Shown: positions 48,948 to 60,497, numbered from the stretch's first letter. The stretch is DNA of 64,000 bases from Sporosarcina sp. PTS2304 (GCF_003351785.1 NZ_CP031230.1:1856001-1920000), one strand, 5' to 3'. The notes: generated from the sequence alone by a model not told the origin. Numbers and translations are program-made.

Positions 48948-49898
48948 TTAGTCGCGCTCCTCTTCTTCTAGTAGTTCTGCGTTCTCTGCGATGGCTTGGT
49001 CTAAACGCTTCGTGAATTCTTCAGCCGCATTATGGCCGAGACGCTTCATCCGGTAATCCATTGCCGCTACTTCAATAATGACAGCAATATTCCGCCCGGG
49101 TCGAACAGGTACTGATAGTTTCGTAATTTGTGAATCTAATATTTCAATTTTCTCTTCATCAATCCCTAACCGATCGTAATGTTTTTTCTCGTCCCAAATT
49201 TCCAAATCGACCGCTAATAACACCCGCTTATCGTCTTTTACAGAACTAGCACCAAATAACGTCATTAAATCAATGATTCCCACCCCACGAATTTCCAGCA
49301 TATGCTTAAGAAGTTTCGGTGACGTACCAATCAAGACGTTTTCAGATACTTGACGAATTTCGACTGAATCATCCGCCACCAGTCTATGGCCTTTTTTAAT
49401 GAGTTCCAATGCAGTCTCACTTTTTCCTACCCCGCTGCCACCAGTGATTAAGACCCCTACCCCGTAGACGTCGACTAACACACCATGAACTGTAGTCATC
49501 GGTGCTAACTGACCGACTAAGTAATTGGTCAGCATTCCTGAAAACTGTGTCGTCTTGTAATCCGTTCGCAGTACAGGGATCCCTTTCTCTTCCGCTAATT
49601 GTCCAAGCTCTTTCGGACCTTCTTCTCCATGCGCAATGATAAATGCCGGCGTGTCAATGGAACAAAGACGCTCCAATCTTTTTCTGCGTGTCACCGCAGG
49701 CAATGTTTCTAAAAAAGACATTTCTTTTCGGCCGATGACTTGTACACGTTCCGATGGATAATAGTCAAAATAACCTGCCATTTCCAATCCTGGTCGTGAA
49801 ATATCACTCATATGAATCTCCCGATGAATGCCGTCATGTCCAGCGATCAATTCCAATGAAAATTGATTCATAATATCTTCCACTGTCAATTCATACAT
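48948..49898 (-). CDS. hprK: HPr kinase/phosphorylase
   Basis: The product has 316 residues from the ATG at 49898; the earlier GTG adds four residues and overlaps the ribosome site. Walker A GGSGVGKS is at 153-160, His138 is in TTVHGV, and the signature region LEIRGVGIIDLM is present. It phosphorylates Ser46 of HPr and Crh when fructose-1,6-bisphosphate is high and removes the phosphate with Pi. It is the first gene of a five-gene operon. Confidence 0.98.
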   Translation of the reverse strand: MYELTVEDIMNQFSLELIAGHDGIHREIHMSDISRPGLEMAGYFDYYPSERVQVIGRKEMSFLETLPAVTRRKRLERLCSIDTPAFIIAHGEEGPKELGQLAEEKGIPVLRTDYKTTQFSGMLTNYLVGQLAPMTTVHGVLVDVYGVGVLITGGSGVGKSETALELIKKGHRLVADDSVEIRQVSENVLIGTSPKLLKHMLEIRGVGIIDLMTLFGASSVKDDKRVLLAVDLEIWDEKKHYDRLGIDEEKIEILDSQITKLSVPVRPGRNIAVIIEVAAMDYRMKRLGHNAAEEFTKRLDQAIAENAELLEEEERD

Positions 49899-50040
49899 AA
49901 AGTTCCCCACTTTCTACTTACGTAAGCTGTTCGTCTGTTGTTTATTTTAACATGAAGGAAAAGAAAAGAAATGGATTGCTTCTTATCGTCTCCTTTTTAC
50001 AAGTTTCCTCTATATAGAGGATAAAGGAGAGTGAACTAAA

Positions 50041-50592
50041 TTGACACTAATAATTGTTGACGCAGGCCATGGACCGGAAACTCCAGGCAAGCGGACACCT
50101 GACGGCAAGCTTCGGGAATTCCATTTTAATGTAGCAGTTGCAGAATGGGTGGGGAAGTTTTTACGTGCGGAAGGCATACAAGTACATTACACACACACGA
50201 TTTCTAGAGACGTCCCATTGCATGAACGGACAGCAACCGCGAATCGATTGCGTGCAGATGCCTTCGTTTCGATCCACGCAAATGCCTATGGGACCGGGTG
50301 GAATGATGCACAAGGAATCGAGACGTATATTTACCCTCGCGCCAGTAAAAGTTCAGCGGTTCTGGCGTCAAATGTACAAAGTGCGCTAATTGCAGCTTGC
50401 AAGCGCGTCGATCGAGGTGTGAAAAAAGCTGATTTTGCTGTTTTGCGCGATACTCATATGCCAGCGATTCTTGCGGAATGTGGCTTCATGTCCAATCAAA
50501 CCGAAGCAACCCTTTTACAAAATAAAGAATACCAGCTACAATGCGCCCGCGCGCTGACATTCGGCATCCTTTGTTGGTTATATGCTAAATAA
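50041..50592 (+). CDS. N-acetylmuramoyl-L-alanine amidase (Amidase_3)
   Basis: The product has 183 residues with a TTG start. Zinc ligands His10 (DAGHG), Glu26 (REFHFN) and His79 (SIHANA) and catalytic Glu146 (LAECGFM) are present. There is no signal peptide or wall-binding domain, which is unusual for a wall hydrolase and suggests action during sporulation, after lysis or through a non-classical route. Confidence 0.9.
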   Translation: MTLIIVDAGHGPETPGKRTPDGKLREFHFNVAVAEWVGKFLRAEGIQVHYTHTISRDVPLHERTATANRLRADAFVSIHANAYGTGWNDAQGIETYIYPRASKSSAVLASNVQSALIAACKRVDRGVKKADFAVLRDTHMPAILAECGFMSNQTEATLLQNKEYQLQCARALTFGILCWLYAK

Positions 50593-50643
50593 AAAAACAC
50601 ACCTGATGCGCCGGCATGAACGGGCTCGTCAGGTGTGTTTTCG
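50591..50643. terminator. Terminator between the amidase and DUF4097 genes
   Basis: AAACACACCTGA and TCAGGTGTGTTT pair, with As before and Ts after, so it serves both convergent genes. Confidence 0.88.
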
Positions 50644-50650
50644 CTATTAC

Positions 50651-51736
50651 TTAGATTTCAACTGAATTATAACGCACCATTACAGAGCCTGTTTTAGATT
50701 CTCCGATAATTTGAATAGGTGCTTGTTCTTCGTTTTCCACTGTTTTACCAAAACGAATCGTACGGTGTAAAAATTGTTCTTGCTCTTCCACACGTGATAC
50801 GTCTTTTAGCTGTAAGTCCAGCTTGCCCATATTGGATGAAATTTCCCCTTTGACCGCTAAAGAAGAAGGGAAATACAACTCTACCGCTCCGCTAATGGAT
50901 TTTGCTTCTAAACATCTAGCCTTTGCTGATGTAGTAGTCAATGTCACATTCCCATTCAATGACTTCGCTTCAATAGCGACTACTTCCCCATCTACATAGA
51001 CTCGACCATTCAACGTTTCCGTCTCTAGCTTATCCCCATGTACTTTCAACAAGCGCACCATACCATTGGCCGTTTGGATTTCTGCTTCGTCAAACTTGAT
51101 ATTTGAACATTCGATTTTCCCGTTCGCTGTTTTAATGCGTAAGTCATTGCATTCAATGCCTTCTACTGAACAAGCGCCATTTAATAAACGGACGGATAAT
51201 TTCCCGTACATTGCAGCGGGGACGTACAGCTTCAGATTGACTTGCAACATTTTCAAATCACTGCTGATACGTAGTTTCTTGCCATCTTTTATAAATAATA
51301 ATTTGTCTAGGAACTGACTCAACGCTTCTGTTTCAGAATCATTATTGAAATGCTTAACGGTGAACATCGCTGTAATTTCTCCATCATCAGACGGATGAAT
51401 TTCCACTGCCCCATGATCGATATCGATCAGTAGATCTTCAATATCTTCCGCCGACTTTTTCTCCACATGTGTGAAAGCTACAGACTTGCTGAAAGGTGCT
51501 TCAAAATCGAACTCTTTTACACGATGAACCGCTGTATCCATAAATTGCATAAAGCGATCTCCAGCTGTCATGAATTCCTTGCGAATATCTTCAAAAAAAG
51601 CATCTGCTGATGGTTTCTCCTCTTCCGCTGTTGCGTGTGATTCATTTCCCATCGCTTCCAATAGTTTAAGTGCTTCGTCGGCTGTAATCTTTCCTTCTTC
51701 AAGCAAAGTAAGTATTCGTACACGTTCGTTTTGCAT
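50651..51736 (-). CDS. DUF4097 family beta-helix protein (YvlB-like)
   Basis: The product has 361 residues. The N-terminal 30 residues (ILTLLEEGKITADEALKLLEAM) form the small SHOCT-like helical motif found in YvlB/LiaG-type proteins. The rest is a repetitive beta region (LRIKTANGKIEC, LETETLNGRVYV, IEAKSLNGNVTL) of DUF4097. Such proteins are linked with envelope stress; the exact role is unknown. Confidence 0.85.
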   Translation of the reverse strand: MQNERVRILTLLEEGKITADEALKLLEAMGNESHATAEEEKPSADAFFEDIRKEFMTAGDRFMQFMDTAVHRVKEFDFEAPFSKSVAFTHVEKKSAEDIEDLLIDIDHGAVEIHPSDDGEITAMFTVKHFNNDSETEALSQFLDKLLFIKDGKKLRISSDLKMLQVNLKLYVPAAMYGKLSVRLLNGACSVEGIECNDLRIKTANGKIECSNIKFDEAEIQTANGMVRLLKVHGDKLETETLNGRVYVDGEVVAIEAKSLNGNVTLTTTSAKARCLEAKSISGAVELYFPSSLAVKGEISSNMGKLDLQLKDVSRVEEQEQFLHRTIRFGKTVENEEQAPIQIIGESKTGSVMVRYNSVEI

Positions 51737-51818
51737 GACGCAATTCCTCCTCGTTTTTGAACATTCCGTTCATTTCCTACTTATTTATACGGTTGTGCTT
51801 GTAAAAAGTTTCATTCGA

Positions 51819-54686
51819 TTATTTTTTCGCCGTTTTTTTTATTTGTTCTTTCATTCGATTGCGATCCCTTTCAAGAATGGAATGCAAGTACTTCCCAGTA
51901 TATGATTCTTTCACTTCCGCAATTTCTTCCGGTGTCCCCGTCGCTACAATCTCTCCACCTTTATCTCCGCCTTCAGGACCTATATCAATAATATGATCGA
52001 CAGTTTTAATGACGTCTAAATTATGCTCAATGACAAGAACCGTATTGCCGCCATCCACCAACCGCTGTAGCACATCTAATAATTTCGCAATATCGTGGAC
52101 GTGAAGACCTGTCGTCGGCTCGTCTAAAATATAAAACGACTTTCCAGTGGAACGTTTATGCAGCTCAGACGCCAGCTTCACTCGCTGTGCTTCACCACCC
52201 GACAGTGTCGTTGCTGGCTGACCCAACTGTACGTAACCAAGTCCTACATCCACAATCGTTTGTAACTTACGATGAATTTTAGGGATATTCTCAAAAAATA
52301 CGACTGCATCTTCCACTGTCATCGCTAGCACATCTGCAATATTCTTTCCTTTGTATGTCACTTCGAGTGTCTCGCGATTGTATCGTTTCCCATGGCACAC
52401 TTCACAAGGAACATATACATCGGGCAAAAAGTGCATTTCAATCTTAATAATTCCGTCTCCACGACAAGCTTCGCAACGACCGCCTTTGACGTTGAAACTG
52501 AAACGGCCTTTTTTATAGCCACGGACTTTCGCTTCATTGGTCATCGCAAACACATCGCGGATATCATCAAATACACCTGTATACGTTGCTGGATTGGAGC
52601 GAGGTGTCCGTCCGATAGGCGACTGGTCGATATCGATGACTTTTTCTAACTGTTCAACCCCTGTCACGCTATCGAATTTTCCGGGTTTTTGTTTTGAACG
52701 ATTCAATTTTTGTGCCAATGTTTTATGCAATATTTCATTCACTAATGTACTTTTCCCAGACCCTGACACACCTGTAACAGCGATGAATTGACCTAGCGGG
52801 AATTCAACATCGATCTGCTTTAAGTTGTTTTCAGCAGCACCTTTAATCACGATACTTCGTTCATCTCTCGGTCTGCGTGAGACTGGTAAAGGGATAAATT
52901 TCTTTCCGCTTAAATACTGTCCTGTTAAAGACTTTTTATTTTTCATTACTTTTGCAGGAGTTCCCGCAGCGACTACTTCACCACCCGCTACACCTGCGCC
53001 TGGACCGATATCTATTAAGTAATCGGCTGCCATCATCGTATCTTCATCATGTTCCACTACGATTAATGTATTTCCGATATCACGCATGTTTTGAAGCGTA
53101 CCGATTAACCGATCGTTATCCCGTTGGTGTAAACCAATTGACGGTTCATCTAAAATATAAAGTACTCCTGTCAGTCGGGAACCGATTTGTGTAGCCAGAC
53201 GGATACGCTGTGCCTCTCCCCCCGACAACGTTCCGGCTGCGCGTGATAAGTTTAAGTAATCCAACCCCACATTAATTAAAAACCCTAAACGTTCCTGAAT
53301 TTCTTTTAAAATCATATCCGCAATTTGCGCGTCTTTTTCGGAAAGCTTCAATTGCTCAAAAAACTTCACCGTCTCCACAATGGAGCGCTCCGTAATTTTT
53401 CCGATATGCTGACCGTCAACCAATACTGAAAGCGACTCTTTCTTCAAACGGTATCCTTCACATGATGGACACGGCTTTTCAGTCATATATTTACCCATTT
53501 GTTCACGAATATAGTCAGAAGATGTTTCGTGATAGCGTCGTTCAACATTCCGTAGCACACCTTCGAAAAATATATTGCTGTCTCGCGTATTGCCGAATTC
53601 ATTTGTATAACGGAAGTGGATCTTCTCTTTACTGGATCCTTTCAACAGCTTCTGCACATCTTCATCCGCCAGCTCGCTAACCGGCACGTCCATCGCAATT
53701 TTATAATGCTTGGCAACCGTCGCTAATAGTTCCGGATAGTATTGTGAACTGGTCGGTTCCCAAGGAGCAATGGCGTGTTCTTTCAGTGTCAAATCTCCGT
53801 TAGGTATAACTAGCTCCGGATCGACTTCAAGCTTCATCCCTAGTCCGTCACATTCCGGACAGGCACCGAACGGACTGTTAAATGAAAACATCCGCGGCTC
53901 TAGTTCACCTATAGAAAATCCGCATAACGGGCAAGCGTGATGTTCACTGAAAAACAACTCTTCTTCCCCTATGACATCTACAATAACATTACCGTCCGCC
54001 AAGCGCAGTGCGGACTCCAATGAATCACTTAAACGTGTCTCCACGCCTTCTTTCATGACGATGCGGTCGATCACGATTTCAATCGTATGTTTTTTATTTT
54101 TATTGAGCTCGATATGATCATCTAGGTCAATCGTTTCTCCATTTACTCGAATCCGTACATACCCTTGTTTCTTTATATCTTCAATTAACTTCGCATGTGT
54201 CCCTTTACGCTCCGAAATAATCGGTGCCAATATTTGAATACGTGTACGTTCAGGTAGTTCTACTACACGATCCACCATTTGCTGTACGGTTTGTGTAGAT
54301 ATCTCGATCCCGTGAATCGGACAGAAAGGTTTCCCTACACGCGCATACAGTAAACGCAAGTAATCATAAATCTCTGTTACTGTGCCGACTGTAGACCGGG
54401 GATTTTTACTCGTCGTCTTTTGATCGATTGAAATCGCAGGAGATAATCCTTCAATCGCATCAACATCAGGTTTGTCCATCTGTCCAAGAAATTGACGGGC
54501 ATAAGCAGATAAAGATTCTACATAACGCCGTTGTCCCTCTGCGTAAATCGTATCAAACGCAAGTGATGATTTCCCTGAACCCGATAAACCCGTGAGCACA
54601 ACTAGTTGGTCACGGGGAATCTTAACAGTAATATCTTTTAAATTATGGGCTCTCGCTCCTTGTATGATGAGTTCCTTATTTTTCAT
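51819..54686 (-). CDS. uvrA: Excinuclease ABC subunit A
   Basis: The product has 955 residues with two ABC ATPase units. Walker A sequences are [12 protein letters not shown] and [12 protein letters not shown], signatures are [12 protein letters not shown] and [12 protein letters not shown], and zinc fingers are CPLC..CPEC and CEAC..CEVC. UvrA finds bulky DNA lesions and loads UvrB. Seven bases after uvrB, so one operon. Confidence 0.99.
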   Translation of the reverse strand: MKNKELIIQGARAHNLKDITVKIPRDQLVVLTGLSGSGKSSLAFDTIYAEGQRRYVESLSAYARQFLGQMDKPDVDAIEGLSPAISIDQKTTSKNPRSTVGTVTEIYDYLRLLYARVGKPFCPIHGIEISTQTVQQMVDRVVELPERTRIQILAPIISERKGTHAKLIEDIKKQGYVRIRVNGETIDLDDHIELNKNKKHTIEIVIDRIVMKEGVETRLSDSLESALRLADGNVIVDVIGEEELFFSEHHACPLCGFSIGELEPRMFSFNSPFGACPECDGLGMKLEVDPELVIPNGDLTLKEHAIAPWEPTSSQYYPELLATVAKHYKIAMDVPVSELADEDVQKLLKGSSKEKIHFRYTNEFGNTRDSNIFFEGVLRNVERRYHETSSDYIREQMGKYMTEKPCPSCEGYRLKKESLSVLVDGQHIGKITERSIVETVKFFEQLKLSEKDAQIADMILKEIQERLGFLINVGLDYLNLSRAAGTLSGGEAQRIRLATQIGSRLTGVLYILDEPSIGLHQRDNDRLIGTLQNMRDIGNTLIVVEHDEDTMMAADYLIDIGPGAGVAGGEVVAAGTPAKVMKNKKSLTGQYLSGKKFIPLPVSRRPRDERSIVIKGAAENNLKQIDVEFPLGQFIAVTGVSGSGKSTLVNEILHKTLAQKLNRSKQKPGKFDSVTGVEQLEKVIDIDQSPIGRTPRSNPATYTGVFDDIRDVFAMTNEAKVRGYKKGRFSFNVKGGRCEACRGDGIIKIEMHFLPDVYVPCEVCHGKRYNRETLEVTYKGKNIADVLAMTVEDAVVFFENIPKIHRKLQTIVDVGLGYVQLGQPATTLSGGEAQRVKLASELHKRSTGKSFYILDEPTTGLHVHDIAKLLDVLQRLVDGGNTVLVIEHNLDVIKTVDHIIDIGPEGGDKGGEIVATGTPEEIAEVKESYTGKYLHSILERDRNRMKEQIKKTAKK

Positions 54687-54693
54687 TCGGTCT

Positions 54694-56676
54694 CTACCTT
54701 TCTGCCTTCAGTTCTATGACCGTGTCTCGTAACTCGGCAGCCCTTTCGAAGTCGAGGGCTTTTGCTGCTTCTTTCATTTCTTTTTCTAACTTTATGAGCA
54801 ATAATTCTTTATCATCTTTTGAAAGCTTCTTGCCATCCGTCAGACGTTTCAAGTACGACTCTGATTCTTCAGCTACTTGTGTCGCACGAATAATTTCACG
54901 GATCGGCTTTTTGATCGTTGTAGGGGTAATATTATGTTCTTTATTATAAGCCATCTGAATTTCACGACGGCGCTCTGTCTCCCCAATCGCTTTCTTCATG
55001 GAGTCAGTCATCTTATCCGCATACATGATGACGCGGCCTTCAGAGTTACGTGCAGATCGTCCAATCGTCTGAATTAACGCACGTTCCGAACGCAAGAAGC
55101 CTTCTTTGTCAGCATCCAAAATGGCGACTAATGACACTTCCGGTATATCAATTCCTTCTCTCAGTAAGTTAATACCGATCAATACGTCATACGTTCCTAA
55201 TCGAAGCTCCCGAATGATTTCCGTTCGCTCAAGTGTCTTGACGTCTGAATGGAGGTACTGTACTTTAATGCCGATATCTTTCAAGTAATCCGTCAAGTCT
55301 TCTGACATCTTCTTAGTCAACGTCGTAATTAATACACGTTCATCACGCTCGATACGCAACTGAATCTCATCCAGCAAGTCATCAATCTGTCCTTCAATCG
55401 GACGCACTTCGATAACGGGATCCAATAAACCTGTCGGGCGAATGATTTGCTCTACCATTTCGTCGGTATGTTCAATTTCATAAGGTCCAGGCGTAGCTGA
55501 AATATACATAGCTTGGCTAATATGTTCTTCAAACTCTTCGAACATTAACGGACGGTTGTCTAATGCGGAAGGAAGGCGGAAGCCATGTTCCACCAATACT
55601 TTCTTACGAGCTTGGTCTCCGTTGTACATCCCACGAATTTGCGGCAGTGAAACGTGACTTTCATCCACAACGATTAAAAAATCGTCAGGGAAATAATCGA
55701 GTAGTGTATAAGGCGTAGCTCCTGCTTCTCGTAGTGTCAAATGCCGTGAATAGTTTTCAATACCTGAACAGAAACCCATCTCGCGCATCATTTCCAAGTC
55801 ATAGCGCGTACGTTGTTCCAAGCGTTGCGCTTCAAGTAATTTATCATTTTCACGTAAATATTTTAGCTGTTGTTCTAGTTCAATCTCAATATTATCTATG
55901 GCTTTCAGTAATTTTTCTTCACGGGTAACGAAGTGGGAACCCGGGAAGATGGCTACGTGGTCACGATCCCCGATCACTTCACCTGTTAACGCATCCACTT
56001 CACGAATCCGCTCAATTTCATCTCCAAAGAACTCCAATCGAATGCAGCGCTCATCACGTGCAACAGGGAATACTTCGACCACGTCACCTCTTACACGGAA
56101 TGTTCCTCGTGTGAAGTTAATGTCATTGCGCTCATATTGGATATCTACGAGCTTGCGTAATAATTCATTGCGCGGAACTTCCATGCCTTTGCGTAGAGAA
56201 TAGACCATTTCATTGTATTCTTCCGGGGAACCGAGCCCGTATATACAAGACACGGATGCCACAATGAGTACGTCATTTCGTTCAAATAATGAACTGGTGG
56301 CGGAGTGCCGAAGTTTGTCAATCTCGTCATTAATAGAGGAATCTTTTTCAATGTACGTATCCGTTTGCGGCACATAAGCTTCCGGTTGATAAAAATCATA
56401 GAAACTGACAAAATATTCTACTGCATTATTTGGAAAAAACTCTTTGAACTCGCTATATAATTGACCGGCCAATGTTTTATTATGTGCAATGACCAGGGTA
56501 GGTTTATTAATTTCGGTGAGAACGTTGGAAACGGTGAATGTTTTCCCAGTTCCTGTCGCACCTAGTAATGTTTGATGCTTCTTACCTTCTCGCAGGCCCC
56601 CAACAAGACTAGCAATTGCTTTAGGTTGATCTCCTTGTGGTGTGTAAGGTGCCTGTAATTGAAATGTTTCGTTCAC
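54694..56676 (-). CDS. uvrB: Excinuclease ABC subunit B
   Basis: The product has 660 residues from a GTG at 56676 ([20 protein letters not shown]), nine bases after GGGAG. The longer frame would contain that ribosome site. Walker A is GATGTGKT, the hairpin region is [14 protein letters not shown] ([13 protein letters not shown]), and the UVR motif is at the C-terminus ([20 protein letters not shown]). A LexA-type box lies upstream. Confidence 0.98.
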   Translation of the reverse strand: MNETFQLQAPYTPQGDQPKAIASLVGGLREGKKHQTLLGATGTGKTFTVSNVLTEINKPTLVIAHNKTLAGQLYSEFKEFFPNNAVEYFVSFYDFYQPEAYVPQTDTYIEKDSSINDEIDKLRHSATSSLFERNDVLIVASVSCIYGLGSPEEYNEMVYSLRKGMEVPRNELLRKLVDIQYERNDINFTRGTFRVRGDVVEVFPVARDERCIRLEFFGDEIERIREVDALTGEVIGDRDHVAIFPGSHFVTREEKLLKAIDNIEIELEQQLKYLRENDKLLEAQRLEQRTRYDLEMMREMGFCSGIENYSRHLTLREAGATPYTLLDYFPDDFLIVVDESHVSLPQIRGMYNGDQARKKVLVEHGFRLPSALDNRPLMFEEFEEHISQAMYISATPGPYEIEHTDEMVEQIIRPTGLLDPVIEVRPIEGQIDDLLDEIQLRIERDERVLITTLTKKMSEDLTDYLKDIGIKVQYLHSDVKTLERTEIIRELRLGTYDVLIGINLLREGIDIPEVSLVAILDADKEGFLRSERALIQTIGRSARNSEGRVIMYADKMTDSMKKAIGETERRREIQMAYNKEHNITPTTIKKPIREIIRATQVAEESESYLKRLTDGKKLSKDDKELLLIKLEKEMKEAAKALDFERAAELRDTVIELKAER

Positions 56677-56750
56677 TAGTTTCCACTCCCATTCTAAAAA
56701 CACCTAGTCTTTCTATTTTACCACAATACGCGTTTTTTCTAAAGAATTAA

Positions 56751-56764
56751 CGAACGTACGTTTT
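56751..56764. promoter_or_regulatory. LexA (SOS) box upstream of uvrBA
   Basis: CGAACGTACGTTTT matches the Bacillus LexA consensus CGAACRNRYGTTYG at 13 of 14 positions. It lies about 75 bp upstream of the uvrB start, next to a plausible -35 (TTTAGA) and TGG-TAAAAT -10. Confidence 0.85.
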
Positions 56765-56833
56765 AAACTTTATGTTATGTATGTAATCATACCCTTTTGC
56801 GATATAAAGAAACGCGTAGTTTAGAGTCGGGGG

Positions 56834-57490
56834 AATGACTTTTCCTTTGGTGGTGCAGAAAAATAGTATACGTGCTAGGATTCTCCCTGCAGAACCGGAC
56901 GCTTTCCTGAGGGTGCGCGGCGGACTCGCCAGAAGTGCATTGGCGATTACGCCTGTCGCACTGATCCTCCAGGAGTCGCCGGTTCTTCCGGGAGAATCCT
57001 TGAATTTGTGTTCGTAAGTCAGTTTGTGTTCGTCCAGAAATAGAGTATGGTAAGCTCTACTTCCTGAACAGTGTAGATAAAGCTTTGGATTGCCTGATTG
57101 AATACATATAGAGTCATTGCTTTTTCCACTCAGTCCATTGAAACAGTCATAGTAGCCAGCAACACTTCACCGCTTTTTAACTTCAAAAACGATCGCATGG
57201 TATCAGACAATTTTACTTGGTTTTTACTACCTACAAAGAGTGATCAACCTGTCTTACATACACAAAGTCCGGCTGAAGCTGGAAAACGATCGACTCCGAG
57301 AGGATCAGGAAAAGCCGTAGCGAAGGACGGCTTTTGCGAGTGAAGCGCAGCGAGAAGGAGCACATCTTTGCATTTGACAGGCGTAACCCGCAGCGCTTGA
57401 CGGTCCGCCGCGTCCCCTCCGGAAAGCGTATCGTCTGGAAGCGCAAGCCGCATGACATTCTAAGTCAGTCTCACCACATTCAATCTTCTA
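56834..57490. repeat. Composite noncoding repeat, copy 3 with an insertion
   Basis: It has the same modules as copy 1. About 30 bp before the left palindrome also match the junction between the half copy and copy 2 (CTTTGGTGGTGCAGAAAAAT). The right module carries an extra segment of about 65 bp (about 57310-57375) with its own hairpin (AAAGCCGT..ACGGCTTT). No gene was seen in 56765-57587. Confidence 0.85.
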
Positions 57491-57518
57491 CTTTCATAAA
57501 CGAACACAAGATATCAAA

Positions 57519-57567
57519 CACACGAAAAAGCGTAAAGGATGAAGTGTCCTTTACGCTTTTTCGTGTT
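57519..57567 (-). terminator. Long hairpin after the IDEAL gene
   Basis: AACACACGAAAAAGCGTAAA and TTTACGCTTTTTCGTGTT pair almost perfectly. The T-rich arm lies in the stem, so termination is likely in both directions. Confidence 0.65.
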
Positions 57568-57587
57568 ATGTCCAAACCGCTTTTTGT

Positions 57588-57842
57588 TTACAATTCTAAA
57601 TGATATTCTTGTTCTTCTGAAAGGTCGATTAATTGTTGTGTGTAGCGTTCAAATGCTTCTTTGTCATTGCGATCCAAGGCGTCATCAATCAGGTTCATAA
57701 TACGGGCTTGCGTTTGCTCTCGGTGAATATGTTGCAGAAATAAATCCCAATAAATTTCGTTTAGTAATTTTTCCGCCTGGAGAGAAGTACTGTTATTCCC
57801 TACGGCTTTTAAAAACTCAGCATATGAATTGTTATTGTTCAT
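57588..57842 (-). CDS. IDEAL-domain protein
   Basis: The product has 84 residues from the ATG at 57842, next to AGGGGTGA; a GTG three codons earlier is possible. SLQAEKLLNEIYWDLFLQHI is followed by the IDEAL segment LIDDALDRNDKEAFERYTQQL. IDEAL proteins of Bacilli are small adaptor-like proteins; a specific partner is not known here. Single gene with its own terminator. Confidence 0.85.
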   Translation of the reverse strand: MNNNNSYAEFLKAVGNNSTSLQAEKLLNEIYWDLFLQHIHREQTQARIMNLIDDALDRNDKEAFERYTQQLIDLSEEQEYHLEL

Positions 57843-58009
57843 CTCTCTCACCCCTGATACCTTTTAGTAATTATATATGCAATGAAACATGAATTGCAAC
57901 TACAAATCTAACTATTCGAACTTTTGAATTATTTTCATTCATTTCATGCAAAGAGAACTAGGTATATATATTCAGACAATTTCGTCGTTTCGCAAAAATA
58001 CTGTCTTCC

Positions 58010-59221
58010 TTAGATTTCTTTCACTTGTTCCTTCGTCAAACGGATCGTCGCTTCTCCTATTATCCAAGCGATCAGTGCGATCAATACGGGCGTCAAGCTA
58101 AGACCGTATAGCGGTAAAGCTACCAGCAATAGGATACTAGCTTGTAACCAAATGAGTTTTCTAACTAACGAACGCACTGCTGTACTCTGGGACTTTTCTT
58201 GCTCTTCAGGATATAACTGATCCATCGTAAATTCCACTCCGCCTTCCAGCGCTAGGATAAGCTGTACCGCCGTAGCGAAGGCTAATGCGCCAACGAAGAT
58301 AAATGACACGATAGGTAGCGGTATTAAGAAAGCGCCTAAAGCGGATAATGCAGTGAGCCGCAACCAGAGCCAAAATGTATCATCTGTCCGGATAAATGTT
58401 CGAACGACTAAATAAGACTGCACGTCGCGACGCTTGAACGTCGAACGCTTCATAGCAAACTTTAGCCAATTTCGTTTACTGACCGAACCGACTAAATGCG
58501 GTACCTCAGTAAAGTAATTAGCAAATCTATAAAAACGCATCATACGGTTTTGTTCCAATTCAATAAACTGCTCGTACGGGAACGGATACTGATCAGATTT
58601 CTTCTCCCAGAACTTCGCATAGAGAATAGCAAATGCAATCCCTGCTACAAAGACGATCGGACCCCAAAGTAAACCTAAATAGATCACAATAAATGCAGCG
58701 AGTAAACGAATGATCCGGTCCGGCCAAATAAATTCAGGTGCCGCGATACGGACATTGAATTCAGTTCGTACATACGCACCTTTGACCGCAATGATCCACA
58801 GCATAGTAAGCAAATACTCTAGGCCTGTCCCTACATCAGTCGCGCGTAAAAGAGGCAAAGCCACAACCATCGAAATGAGCGGTAATGGCAATTGAGAAAA
58901 TGTAGACCATGTCAATGAACGTTTCATATAGTTGGGTAATTGATGTTCAAGCGGTAAAAAATACACAATATCTGCTGGTTTCAATAATGTAGTAGGTGCT
59001 GATTTCATCAACAATAATGCAATGATTATGGCTACAATCGATAGCGATGGAAAGCTTACAGGCACTTCTTTCAGCCATTCACTATACGCATACCCGCCAG
59101 CACCGATCGCAAACATGAAGACGATTGCCAAGTGCCCCGTAAATACATAACGCATATATTTCTGTAATTCATTGACGTAATGAAAGAAACGCTGGCTCCA
59201 AATATCATGCATGCTGTTCAT
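58010..59221 (-). CDS. ecsB: ABC transporter permease EcsB
   Basis: The product has 403 residues with about eight hydrophobic segments in two groups, matching EcsB. It overlaps ecsA by 17 bp. Ecs affects protein secretion, membrane proteolysis and competence in Bacillus; the substrate is uncertain. ecsC is not seen after it; a repeat and the IDEAL gene follow. Confidence 0.9.
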   Translation of the reverse strand: MNSMHDIWSQRFFHYVNELQKYMRYVFTGHLAIVFMFAIGAGGYAYSEWLKEVPVSFPSLSIVAIIIALLLMKSAPTTLLKPADIVYFLPLEHQLPNYMKRSLTWSTFSQLPLPLISMVVALPLLRATDVGTGLEYLLTMLWIIAVKGAYVRTEFNVRIAAPEFIWPDRIIRLLAAFIVIYLGLLWGPIVFVAGIAFAILYAKFWEKKSDQYPFPYEQFIELEQNRMMRFYRFANYFTEVPHLVGSVSKRNWLKFAMKRSTFKRRDVQSYLVVRTFIRTDDTFWLWLRLTALSALGAFLIPLPIVSFIFVGALAFATAVQLILALEGGVEFTMDQLYPEEQEKSQSTAVRSLVRKLIWLQASILLLVALPLYGLSLTPVLIALIAWIIGEATIRLTKEQVKEI

Positions 59222-59951
59222 GATCAGATTCCTCAGTCATCGCAATGTATAAATCATCCAATGTAGCATCGGGACGACCGAACGCTCTGCGTAAATCATC
59301 CATCGTGCCATTCGCTCGAACGCGACCTTCATGCAGTAAAATGATGCGATCACAATACTTCTCCGCAGTCGCTAGTACGTGAGTGGACATGAGGATAGAT
59401 GCGCCTGCGTTTTTACGCTCAATGATTTGATCAAGTAATGCGCGAATCGCCAATGGATCGAGTCCAACAAACGGCTCATCGATAATATATAATTTAGGTT
59501 CTACAAGAAATGCACACATAATCATGACTTTTTGACGCATCCCTTTCGAGAAATGCGCCGGGAACCATTTCAAACGTTTTTCCATTCGGAATTCTTTCAG
59601 TAACTGTTCTGTACGAATTTCGAACTGTTGCTTGTCCAATCCGTACGCCATCGCAGTCAGTTCCAGATGCTCCTGCAAAGTCAATTCTTCGTATAATACA
59701 GGCGTCTCCGGAATATAACTGAATGATTGGCGGTAATGCGCTTTGTCGCTGAACGTTGCCCCGTCAATAGTAATAGTTCCTTGCAAAGGATTCATGACCC
59801 CAATAATATGCTTAATTGTCGTACTCTTCCCTGCACCATTTAATCCGATTAAGCCAACCAGTTCGCCTTTTTCAATCTTGAATGAAAGGTCGTGCAGTAC
59901 AGGTTTGCGCGTATACCCACCGGTTACATCTTGTAGTTCTAGGATTGCCAT
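59205..59951 (-). CDS. ecsA: ABC transporter ATP-binding protein EcsA
   Basis: The product has 248 residues from the ATG at 59951, behind AGGAGGAA. Walker A is GLNGAGKS (36-43), the signature is FSKGMRQK and Walker B is LYIIDEPF. The atypical SKGMRQ signature is usual for EcsA. Divergent from hit across a short shared promoter region. Confidence 0.93.
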   Translation of the reverse strand: MAILELQDVTGGYTRKPVLHDLSFKIEKGELVGLIGLNGAGKSTTIKHIIGVMNPLQGTITIDGATFSDKAHYRQSFSYIPETPVLYEELTLQEHLELTAMAYGLDKQQFEIRTEQLLKEFRMEKRLKWFPAHFSKGMRQKVMIMCAFLVEPKLYIIDEPFVGLDPLAIRALLDQIIERKNAGASILMSTHVLATAEKYCDRIILLHEGRVRANGTMDDLRRAFGRPDATLDDLYIAMTEESDHEQHA

Positions 59952-60071
59952 TCTATTTCCTCCTATCTTCCTTTTCATTTTAGCAAAGAATTTATAAAAT
60001 TGCTTTCTCTGCCTTCGTTAACTATCAGAAAATATGCTACAATACATCCAAACATGAAAGGAAGTGTAGAA

Positions 60072-60497
60072 ATGACCTCATGTATTTTCTGCAAAATTGT
60101 AGAAGGAACGATCCCGGGAGAAAAAGTGTACGAAGACGAGCACGTCATTGCCTTCATGGATATTATGCCTGTTACGAAAGGCCACGTACTGTTAATCCCG
60201 AAAACGCATCGCGAAAACTTGTATGAATTGACAGAAGAAGAAGCAGCAAACTTATTTAAAGTAGCACCAAAAATCGCTAATGCATTGAAAGAAGAGTTTC
60301 AACCTACTGGGATGAATGTATTGCAAAACAACGGTTCATTCGCCGGTCAATCCGTTTTTCATTTCCATATGCACTTTATTCCACGTTACGACAAGTCGGA
60401 CGGATTGCATGTAGAATTCAACTCGAAAGTGGAACAGTTCCCTATGGAAGTCGTTTCCGAAATCGCTGGCGACATTAAACAAAGACTGGAAGATTGA
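60072..60497 (+). CDS. hit: HIT-family nucleotide hydrolase
   Basis: The product has 141 residues from the ATG at 60072, behind AAAGGAAG. The histidine triad HFHMHF has His97, His99 and His101. N-terminal CIFCKI supplies two of the Cys ligands of a zinc site. Family members hydrolyse adenosine 5'-phosphoramidates. An extended -10 (TGCTACAAT) lies about 30 bp upstream. Confidence 0.95.
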   Translation: MTSCIFCKIVEGTIPGEKVYEDEHVIAFMDIMPVTKGHVLLIPKTHRENLYELTEEEAANLFKVAPKIANALKEEFQPTGMNVLQNNGSFAGQSVFHFHMHFIPRYDKSDGLHVEFNSKVEQFPMEVVSEIAGDIKQRLED

